From Gemmatimonadales bacterium (lineage in GTDB: Bacteria > Gemmatimonadota > Gemmatimonadetes > Longimicrobiales > Gaopeijiaceae), in contig REBS01000103.1 in assembly GCA_007692605.1 (NCBI GenBank), positions 1 through 62,927 on the forward strand: 62,927 nt of DNA, given 5' to 3'. Shown one piece after another: positions 56,277-62,927 of the stretch (positions within the stretch are counted from its first letter, which is position 1; each line of letters starts with the position of its first letter). Position numbers and translations under genes: made by a program. The notes beneath the pieces are model-generated. The model worked only from the letters and a program-made list of their open reading frames with translations. It had not been told where the DNA came from and did not search any database.

Positions 56277-58196
56277 GTGACCCTGCTCGACGACATCAAG
56301 TGGCCGGCCGACCTCAGGAAGCTGAGCCCCGAAGACCTCCCCCAGCTCGCGCGTGAAGTGCGGGATCGCCACATCGACGTGGTCTCCCAGATCGGAGGCC
56401 ACTTCGGTGCGAGCCTCGGGGTGGCCGACCTCACGGTCGCGCTCCACTACGCCTTCGAGACCCCGAAGGACAAGCTGGTCTGGGACACCGGTCACCAGGG
56501 GTACATCCACAAGATCCTGACCGGGCGCAACGACCGGTTCCCGACGATCCGGCAGCACCGGGGGCTCGCCCCCTTCCTGCGCCGGGCCGAGTCGGAGTAC
56601 GACACCTTCGGGGCCGGTCATGCGGCGACCTCGATTTCGGCCGCCCTCGGAATGGCCGCCGGACGTGACGTGCGAGGCACCGACGAGAAGGTCGTGGCGA
56701 TCATTGGAGACGGGGCCATGGGGTGCGGCCTGGCCTACGAGGCCCTCAACAACGCGGGTCACACCGACCGCGACCTGATCGTGGTCCTCAACGACAACGA
56801 CATGTCGATCGCGCCCAATGTCGGGGCGATGAACAAGTATCTCACCTCGGTTCTGCACAACCCGGTCTACGACCGCGTCAGGGAGCAGGTCAAGACGCTC
56901 CTGCGAAAGGGGCCCCGCTCCGTGACCGGGGTCATGGAGGCGCTGGCCGGGCGGGTCGAGGAGTCGGTGAAGCACCTGCTGGTTCCGGGCATGCTCTTCG
57001 AGGAGTTGGGCTTTCGCTACATCGGCCCCCTCGACGGACACGACGTCGAGGCGCTCGTCGAGGCCTTCACCCGGATCAAGGCGATGGGCGGCCCGATCCT
57101 GGTGCACGTCGTGACGCACAAGGGGAAGGGCTACGGTCCCGCCGAGGAGGATCCGGTGAAGTGGCACGCGGCCTCGCCCTTCGACAAGGTCTCGGGCGCC
57201 GGCAAGAAGAAGGCGGGCGGGCTTCCCCGCTACCAGAAGGTTTTCGGCGAAGGGATCACCGAGATGGCCCGCCTCGACCCCCGCGTGGTCGCGATCACCG
57301 CCGGCATGCCGGGGGGGACGAGCACCGGAATCATGGACAAGGTCTTTCCGGAGCGGCACTTCGACGTCGGGATCGCCGAGGGGCACGGGGTCACCTTCGC
57401 CGGCGGGCTGGCGACCCAGGGGGTGCGGCCGGTGGTCGCGATCTACTCGACCTTCCTCCAGCGCGGCTACGACAACATCGTGCACGATGTGGCCCTGCAG
57501 GAACTCCCGGTCGTGTTCTGCCTGGACCGTGCCGGCATCGCCGGAGAAGACGGCCCGACGCACCACGGGATGCTCGACATCTCCTACATGCTCGGGATTC
57601 CCAACATGACGGTGACGGCGCCCGCCGACGGCACCGAGATGCTTTCGCTCCTCCGCCTCGGGCTCTCGCACGAGGGCGGACCCTTCTCGATCCGCTGGCC
57701 CCGGGCCTCGGTCCCCTTCGAGGTGCCGGCGCTGAGCGAGATCTCCGACGTCCCCCATGGCCGGTGGGAGATCCGCCGGGAAGGCTCCGACCTCGCGATC
57801 CTCGCGGTCGGGACGATGGTCCTGCCCGCGGTCGAGGCGGCCGAGGCACTGGCGGCGGAGGGGATCGAAGCCACCGTGGTCAACTGCCGGTTCCTCAAGC
57901 CCTACGATCGGGAGACGCTGGGACGGGTCCTGGCGGAGACGCGTGCCGTGCTGACGGTCGAGGAGGGGGCGGTCGTGAACGGCTTCGGCGCCTTCATCAG
58001 CCGGGAAATCGCCGATGACCCGGGGCTCCCGGCACCGGAGCGGTTCGGCACCCTCGGGATTCCGGATCGCTTCATCGACCATGGCCCCCGGGCCATCCTG
58101 CTCGAGGAGCTGGGTCTCGACTCCGCCGGGATCGCGGCGCGTGCCCGGGCCCTCATGGGTCGTGTGGTCCCGGCCAGGTCGGGGGAGGCGGTTTGA
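56277..58196 (+). CDS. dxs: 1-deoxy-D-xylulose-5-phosphate synthase
   Basis: A 639-residue thiamine-diphosphate enzyme, first step of the MEP isoprenoid pathway. LVWDTGHQGYIHKILTGR, the ThDP motif GDGAMGCGLAYEALNNAG, LNDNDMSIAPNVGAM, GEDGPTHHGMLDISYM and VTVEEGAVVNGFG-like C-terminal signatures are seen. GTG start with GGAG upstream at 56277. Ends in TTGA, the start of nadK. Confidence 0.97.
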   Translation: MTLLDDIKWPADLRKLSPEDLPQLAREVRDRHIDVVSQIGGHFGASLGVADLTVALHYAFETPKDKLVWDTGHQGYIHKILTGRNDRFPTIRQHRGLAPFLRRAESEYDTFGAGHAATSISAALGMAAGRDVRGTDEKVVAIIGDGAMGCGLAYEALNNAGHTDRDLIVVLNDNDMSIAPNVGAMNKYLTSVLHNPVYDRVREQVKTLLRKGPRSVTGVMEALAGRVEESVKHLLVPGMLFEELGFRYIGPLDGHDVEALVEAFTRIKAMGGPILVHVVTHKGKGYGPAEEDPVKWHAASPFDKVSGAGKKKAGGLPRYQKVFGEGITEMARLDPRVVAITAGMPGGTSTGIMDKVFPERHFDVGIAEGHGVTFAGGLATQGVRPVVAIYSTFLQRGYDNIVHDVALQELPVVFCLDRAGIAGEDGPTHHGMLDISYMLGIPNMTVTAPADGTEMLSLLRLGLSHEGGPFSIRWPRASVPFEVPALSEISDVPHGRWEIRREGSDLAILAVGTMVLPAVEAAEALAAEGIEATVVNCRFLKPYDRETLGRVLAETRAVLTVEEGAVVNGFGAFISREIADDPGLPAPERFGTLGIPDRFIDHGPRAILLEELGLDSAGIAARARALMGRVVPARSGEAV

Positions 58197-59104
58197 CCCG
58201 AGTGGGGGATGGGCTGGTTCCCACCCTCGCCGAGCCGCTCAGGCGCATCGGGCTCGTGGCCCGCGCGACCGGAGACGGGGTGCCGAAGGTGGTCTCGCAG
58301 ATCGTCGAGTTCGCGGGCGCCCGAGACATCGAGTTGATCGGGGAGGACCATCTGGCCCCGCAGCTCCCGGGTGACGGGCCCCCGCTGGAGGCCACCGACC
58401 TCCGGTCGCTCGATCTGCTTCTGACGCTCGGGGGCGACGGGACGCTGCTCAGGGGTGCCCGGATGGTGGCCGACCTCGAGATCCCGATCCTGGGGATCAA
58501 CCTGGGCTTCCTGGGCTTCCTGACCGCCCTCGGGGCCGACGAGGTCGACGAGGGACTCGAGCGCCTCGGACGCGGCGAACTCCTCCTGGACCTTCGGTTC
58601 ACCCTCGAGGGCACCGTCCACCGACCGGACGGATCCCGGGGTGGCACCTTCTGGGCGATGAACGACCTCGTGGTGCACAAGGGTGGGGTGGCTCGCGTGG
58701 TGCGTCTCGACCTGCTGGTGGGATCGGATGGCACAAACGACGAGATCGGAAGTTTCTCTGGAGACGGGGTCATCGTGGCCACTCCCACGGGGTCGACCGC
58801 GTATTCCCTGTCGGCCGGAGGGCCCGTGATCGCCCCCTCGATGGAGTGCATCGTGGTCACCCCGATCTCCGCGCACACCCTGGCCATGCGGCCCCTGGTG
58901 CTCCCCTCCGACGGCGTGCTGACGATCCGGGCGGTCGATCGGGTCGATGAGCTGGTGGTCACCGCCGACGGACAGGTCGGGATCCCGCTCGGACCCGGCG
59001 ACCGGGTGGTGGTCCGTCGGGGCAGCCGGCCGGTGACGTTGGTCCGATTCGAGGGCCAGACGTTCTTCTCGACGCTCCGCCGGAAGCTCAACTGGGCCAT
59101 CTGA
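58193..59104 (+). CDS. nadK: NAD kinase
   Basis: A 303-residue kinase making NADP. LLLTLGGDGTLLRGAR (GGDG), LGINLGFLGFL, MNDLVVHKG and GDGVIVATPTGSTAYSLSAGG (NAD site) are all present. The TTG start at 58193 sits in TTGA overlap with dxs and follows GGGGGAGG at a good distance. Confidence 0.96.
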   Translation: MTRVGDGLVPTLAEPLRRIGLVARATGDGVPKVVSQIVEFAGARDIELIGEDHLAPQLPGDGPPLEATDLRSLDLLLTLGGDGTLLRGARMVADLEIPILGINLGFLGFLTALGADEVDEGLERLGRGELLLDLRFTLEGTVHRPDGSRGGTFWAMNDLVVHKGGVARVVRLDLLVGSDGTNDEIGSFSGDGVIVATPTGSTAYSLSAGGPVIAPSMECIVVTPISAHTLAMRPLVLPSDGVLTIRAVDRVDELVVTADGQVGIPLGPGDRVVVRRGSRPVTLVRFEGQTFFSTLRRKLNWAI

Positions 59105-59182
59105 CCGCGGCGTTCCGTGCAGGAGGGCTTTCGGCCGTCGAGTCCCGCCCGGTGCCCCATGGATCGGCCCGACCCGTTCCCC

Positions 59183-59190
59183 TACCTTTG
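59183..59190 (+). promoter_or_regulatory. -10-like box (TACCTTTG) immediately before recN
   Basis: TACCTTTG ends 4 bases before the recN ATG. It fits TAnnTTTG exactly; no good -35 is present. If active, the transcript would begin at the ATG itself. Confidence 0.35.
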
Positions 59191-59194
59191 CGCC

Positions 59195-60889
59195 ATGCTC
59201 TCTGAACTTCGAATCCGTGATCTGGCCGTCATCGAGGATCTGTCGGTCGAACTCGGCGAAGGGCTCAACGTCCTCACCGGGGAGACCGGTGCCGGCAAGT
59301 CGATCATCGTGGGCGCGCTCTCTCTTCTTCTCGGGGAGCGGGCCTCGTCCGAGGCGGTGCGGGCCGGGGCGGATCGGGCGACCGTCGAGGCGGTCTTCGA
59401 CCTCGAGCAACGGCCCGGGCTGGGCGAGCGCCTGAGGGCCCGTCTCGACGAGCTCGGGTTTCCCATCGAGGGCTCACTCCTCCTCCTTCGCAGAGAGGTG
59501 CAGGCGGAGGGCCGCAACCGCGCCTGGATCAACGGGTCCCCCGCGACCGCGGCGAGTGTGGGTGAGTTCGGACGGGCCCTCGTGGACCTCCACGGACAGC
59601 ACGAGCACCAGAACCTCCTGGCGGCCGAGGAGCAGCGGTCGATTCTCGATGCCTTCGGAGACATGGCCGACCAGGCCGAACGGGTCCGCGAGCTCCACGC
59701 GGAGCGCTCCCGTCTGCGAGGGTTGAAACGGGAACGGGAGGAGCGGACGCGGGAGATCGAGACCCGGGCGGACTTCCTGCGCTTTCAGCTGCAGGAGATC
59801 GAGGACGCCGAGCTGCGCGCCGACGAGGACGACGAGGTCGACGTGGAGCTTCGACGCCTCGATCATGCCGAGGAGCTGTCGGGCGAGTCCGACGCCGTGC
59901 ACCGTGCGCTCTACGCCCGGGACGGCGCCGTCTCGGAAGTGATTGCCGATGCCCGGGACCGATTGAGGCGATTGGCACGGCTGGATCCCGGTCTCGAAGA
60001 GCTTCGCGACCAGCTCGACTCCCTCTACCACCAGGTGGTCGATGCGGGTCGGGCGGCCGGCGACTACTCCTCGAGGATCGAGGTGGAACCGGGCCGCGCC
60101 GAGCAGCTGCGGAAGCGTGCGGACCTCCTCTTCCGGCTCAAGCGAAAGTATGGCCCCGAGCTCGCCGACGTTCTTGCCACGGCGGCCCGGATCCGCGAGG
60201 AGCTCGAGGAGCTCGACGAGGCTTCGCTGACGCTCGACGAACTGGATCGGGAACTCCTGCGGGCCGACCGGGCCCTGGGCGAGGCCGCGGCGACGCTGAC
60301 CGCCGGGAGGACCGAGGCGGCTGGGCGGCTCGCCACCTCGGTCCAGGGGGTCCTGCCCGATCTGGGGATGCCTGGAGCCACCTTCGAGATCGCCCTGCGG
60401 CCCCTCGACGAGGTCGGCGCCGGTGGGGCGGAACGGGTCGAGTTCCTGGCCTCCCTGAATCCCGGCTTCGACCCGCAGCCCCTGGCGAGGATCGCCTCCG
60501 GCGGGGAGCTCTCACGGGTGATGCTCGCCCTGAAGGCGATCCTCGCCCAGGTCGACGAGGTGCCCACCCTCGTCTTCGACGAGGTCGATGCCGGGATCGG
60601 CGGGAAGGTCGCGGCGGGTGTGGCGCGAAAGCTGGAAGAGGTCTCGGGACTGCACCAGGTCTTCGTGATCACCCACCTGGCTCAGGTGGCCGCGCGGGGA
60701 GCGAAGCACCTGAGGGTGGAAAAGCACCAGGAAGGAGGGCTCGCGTCCTCGCACCTGACGCATTTGACCGGAGAGGCCCGTGTGCTCGAGATCTCGAGGA
60801 TGCTCGGGGGCGACCCGGAGTCCAGCGCCTCGAGGGAGCATGCCCGGGAGCTGCTCGGTTTCGCCTCGCCCTCAGCGAGCGCCTCGTAG
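59195..60889 (+). CDS. recN: DNA repair protein RecN
   Basis: A 564-residue SMC-like ATPase for double-strand-break repair. MLSELRIRDLAVIEDLSVE, Walker A GETGAGKSIIVGALSLLLG, long coiled-coil arms, LVDLHGQHEHQNLL, signature IASGGELSRVMLALK and Walker B LVFDEVDAGIGG. The ATG at 59195 gives the exact family N-terminus; an in-frame GTG 26 codons earlier does not. It overlaps the convergent gene by 18 bases at its 3' end. Confidence 0.96.
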   Translation: MLSELRIRDLAVIEDLSVELGEGLNVLTGETGAGKSIIVGALSLLLGERASSEAVRAGADRATVEAVFDLEQRPGLGERLRARLDELGFPIEGSLLLLRREVQAEGRNRAWINGSPATAASVGEFGRALVDLHGQHEHQNLLAAEEQRSILDAFGDMADQAERVRELHAERSRLRGLKREREERTREIETRADFLRFQLQEIEDAELRADEDDEVDVELRRLDHAEELSGESDAVHRALYARDGAVSEVIADARDRLRRLARLDPGLEELRDQLDSLYHQVVDAGRAAGDYSSRIEVEPGRAEQLRKRADLLFRLKRKYGPELADVLATAARIREELEELDEASLTLDELDRELLRADRALGEAAATLTAGRTEAAGRLATSVQGVLPDLGMPGATFEIALRPLDEVGAGGAERVEFLASLNPGFDPQPLARIASGGELSRVMLALKAILAQVDEVPTLVFDEVDAGIGGKVAAGVARKLEEVSGLHQVFVITHLAQVAARGAKHLRVEKHQEGGLASSHLTHLTGEARVLEISRMLGGDPESSASREHARELLGFASPSASAS

Positions 60890-62422
60890 GACGCGGGCCC
60901 CGATCTCGAAGCGGCGGTCCCGGGGAGCGCCCTCCGAGCCGGAGTAGGCGATACTGGCACGCCCCAGGAGCTCGACCGGGAAGGCCAGCGACGGGAAACG
61001 CTCGACGTCCCACCCCGCGAACCGGAGCTCGACCGACGCCCGCTGTCGCTGGGTGCCCGCGAGGGTGGCGGGCGGGGCGGCCGGTCCCCCGGCATCGCCG
61101 GTGGCGACCGGGTCCCAGTGGCCCTCTCCGGTGCTCCGCAGCTCCCATCCAGCTCCCAGGGAGAGTCCCGGAGTGAGAAGGATGCGAGGCGTGAGCCGAA
61201 TGCGCATCAGGTTGCCGGGTGCCCCGGACATGATCCGGCGTGCCGCTTCGGGGTTCCATGGCGCCGTGGGATCGGTGCCGAGGAGCAGAAGTTCTCGATC
61301 CTGGAAGCTCCACCACTCCACTTCCGAGAGGAGCGCCGCCCGTTCATCGAGGAGGATGTCGGTGATCCACCGGAGTCCGGCACCCCCGTATCCCCGGACG
61401 GGCTCCATCGGGGTGACGAGGGCCATCGAGTCTGCAGGCCCCGTGGGGAGCCGAGCGCTGATCTCGAGGGCGCTCCGCAGGCGGAAACGTGCGTCCCTCC
61501 CGAGCTCACGCCCATCGAGGAGCCCGATGGCCAGGTGCAGTTCGACGTCTCCGATCTCGACGAGCGGCTCGTCGCCCTCGGTCGGGAACCCGGCCGGTCC
61601 CCAGGTGGGTCCGACGAATTCGGCGTCGAAGGTGCTGGCGGAGATGGGTCGCGTGGAGAGGGGGAGCGATTCCGGGCCCTCGGCGTTCCACATCCCGAGT
61701 TGGGATCGGACCTGGGCCCAGCGGGAGGCGAGCGCCTGTCCGGCGTCGGAGCCGGCGAGTGGAAAGAGAAGGGCATCATCCCAGGCCGACCCCACCAGGT
61801 CGAGGAAGGCGGAGACCGACGAGATCGAGGCCTGGCCCTCGAGGCATGACGAGGAATCCTCCCCATGCTCCGCGCAGACGGCCTCGACGCTCGCGGTCAT
61901 CTCGGCGAGCGCGGCGCCCGCCTCGGACCGGAACGAGTTCACGGTTCCGGATCCCGCCCCCTGCGCAGGATTTAGACCGACGTTTCCGCCCTGTGGGTCG
62001 ATTCGGAGCGTGGAGCTGTGCTGACGCCTGACCAGCGGAACCGTGGCTCCGACGGTCACCCGGTCGAGGACGCCCCATCCGAGACGCAGTGGGGTTCGCT
62101 GTTCGTCGACGTCGAAGCGTCCACGAACAACACCCATCGACAGGGTGCGGCCGGGGTCGTCGATCAGGGCCCGAAGGCGCTCCTCCTCGTCCGCGAGCCC
62201 GGGAAAGGACCCGGTCGAGAGCGGAGCGCCGAGCAGCGATGCGGCGAAACTTCGGGTGTCTCCCTCCCCATCGAAGACGCGAGACGCCTGGGAGTGCGCG
62301 GAGCCGGCCTCGAGAAGAATCGCTCCCCTCGGAAGAACCGGGCTCTCGACGAACTGAGCGTCCAGGCCGTTGGCGAAAACGGCCGTGATGCCCACGCAAA
62401 GAGCGATCGCGGCTCGGGACAT
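60872..62422 (-). CDS. Outer-membrane-like beta protein, unknown
   Basis: A 516-residue protein. Signal peptide MSRAAIALCVGITAVFANGL ending DAQ. The mature part alternates short hydrophobic and polar stretches with many Gly and Arg, e.g. LGWGVLDRVTVGATVPLVRR, FRLRSALEISARLPTGP and RIRLTPRILLTPGLSLGAGW, as in beta-barrel proteins, and it ends in RRFEIGARVLRGAR. I do not recognise a specific family. A start 11 codons upstream (GTG 62455) would break the signal peptide. Convergent with recN; the 290-base gap on its other side holds the tRNA promoter. Confidence 0.7.
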   Translation of the reverse strand: MSRAAIALCVGITAVFANGLDAQFVESPVLPRGAILLEAGSAHSQASRVFDGEGDTRSFAASLLGAPLSTGSFPGLADEEERLRALIDDPGRTLSMGVVRGRFDVDEQRTPLRLGWGVLDRVTVGATVPLVRRQHSSTLRIDPQGGNVGLNPAQGAGSGTVNSFRSEAGAALAEMTASVEAVCAEHGEDSSSCLEGQASISSVSAFLDLVGSAWDDALLFPLAGSDAGQALASRWAQVRSQLGMWNAEGPESLPLSTRPISASTFDAEFVGPTWGPAGFPTEGDEPLVEIGDVELHLAIGLLDGRELGRDARFRLRSALEISARLPTGPADSMALVTPMEPVRGYGGAGLRWITDILLDERAALLSEVEWWSFQDRELLLLGTDPTAPWNPEAARRIMSGAPGNLMRIRLTPRILLTPGLSLGAGWELRSTGEGHWDPVATGDAGGPAAPPATLAGTQRQRASVELRFAGWDVERFPSLAFPVELLGRASIAYSGSEGAPRDRRFEIGARVLRGAR

Positions 62423-62646
62423 GTCGTGGAGTCGGCATCTGGAGGGTGAAGGCATACGTCTCGGCTTCGGGACTGGGGGTCGGTCGGGTGTGGATCCGGC
62501 CCGGTGCGATTTCGAGCCGGACTCGGACCGAATGGGCGGACCCGGAAAGATAAGGGGAACGAGCCCTTCCCGTGAACTCCCGGTTTCCGCTTGCGGACGG
62601 CGACGTCGAACCCGGCAGGAGCCGCTCGATGCGTCGACGATTCACC

Positions 62647-62675
62647 TTGACACCGCGTGGCGGTTCGGATAGACT
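62647..62675 (+). promoter_or_regulatory. Promoter of the tRNA-Gly gene
   Basis: TTGACA (62647-62652), a 17-base spacer, then TAGACT (62670-62675) followed by a T-run. The predicted start is ~65 bases before the tRNA; a CTGGACCC/GGGTCCAG stem lies in the precursor leader. Confidence 0.75.
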
Positions 62676-62745
62676 TTTTTCCCGACAGTTGGAGGTTCTG
62701 GACCCGTGAAGAAGTCTGTGTCCATGGGGTCCAGTCAGAGGGTAT

Positions 62746-62818
<73 letters not shown>

Positions 62819-62829
62819 CTTGTCGGACG

Positions 62830-62872
62830 GGGGGAGGTCTGGCGATGATCCGCCGGGCCTCCCCCTTCCTTT
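62830..62872 (+). terminator. Terminator-like stem between tRNA-Gly and tRNA-Cys
   Basis: GGGGGAGG (62830-62837) pairs with CCTCCCCC (62858-62865), with an inner CTGGCG/CGCCGG stem, followed by TTCCTTTC. It may end or process the tRNA-Gly transcript; the tRNA-Cys lies only a few bases on. Confidence 0.55.
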
Positions 62873-62873
62873 C

Positions 62874-62927
62874 GGCGCCGTAGCCAAGTGGTAAGGCAGA
62901 GGACTGCAAATCCTCCATCGTCGGTTC
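62874..62927 (+). tRNA. tRNA-Cys (anticodon GCA), cut by the window end
   Basis: GGCGCCG acceptor 5' strand, GCC-AAGTGGTAA-GGC D-arm, and GAGGA-CTGCAAA-TCCTC anticodon arm with GCA. The T-arm starts at GTCGGTTC and is truncated. Confidence 0.92.

Overview
This window is high-GC, gene-dense bacterial chromosome. Almost all of it is coding, with many four-base start/stop overlaps. Gene content fits a Gram-negative, diderm lineage of the Gemmatimonadota type: an outer-membrane-like protein, SecDF, Tat-type and lipoprotein signals, bacterial Ig-like and LVIVD proteins, a MoxR/DUF58 cluster, bacillithiol synthesis (BshA), a GspE-receiver fusion and CIRCE-controlled groESL. The phylum call is inference from this mix; no rRNA is present. 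No phage, transposase, insertion sequence or CRISPR array was seen.

Layout. (1) 1-12.3 kb, plus strand: a 5'-truncated Ig-like/LVIVD protein is translationally coupled to MoxR ATPase, DUF58, a BatA-like two-anchor membrane protein and a large membrane protein ending in DUF4159. An exported M14 carboxypeptidase and another membrane protein follow. (2) 12.5-17.3 kb: TldD with a Tat-like signal, TldE, a LON-domain protein, a small membrane protein and an esterase. (3) 17.3-18.0 kb: a non-coding convergent gap filled with two families of tandem repeats. (4) 18.0-21.2 kb: murB (minus), then purT, a DCC thioredoxin-like protein and a BlaI-type repressor. (5) 21.2-24.7 kb, minus strand: SCO1, a YtkA-like lipoprotein, a polyferredoxin membrane protein and a second anchored periplasmic protein, which together look like a copper/redox assembly set. 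(6) 24.8-28.8 kb: a divergent TroABCD-type metal ABC operon behind two TTTAG-N6-CTAAA dyads, whose two permeases each carry a C-terminal DtxR-like winged-helix domain. (7) 29.0-41.6 kb: GspE-REC, secD, secF, tatD, mutL, miaA, bshA, birA, coaX and a divergent prenyl-synthase-like gene. (8) 41.7-51.8 kb: CIRCE-groES-groEL, thrS, infC-rpmI-rplT with an attenuator-like leader, pheS-pheT, a coiled-coil protein and zapA. (9) 51.8-60.9 kb: a candidate structured RNA, rny, xseA-xseB-ispA-dxs-nadK and recN. (10) 60.9-62.9 kb: an outer-membrane-like protein (minus), then tRNA-Gly and a truncated tRNA-Cys.

How the genes work together. Regions 7-9 are mostly housekeeping: protein export, translation, mismatch repair, exonuclease VII and isoprenoid supply. 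The accessory interest lies in three places. The first is the MoxR-centred envelope cluster with its exported peptidases. The second is the metal transporter that seems to carry its own DNA-binding domains next to operator-like dyads. The third is the orphan secretion/pilus ATPase fused to a receiver domain. infC appears to start at AUC, and the leader before it holds a perfect intrinsic terminator.
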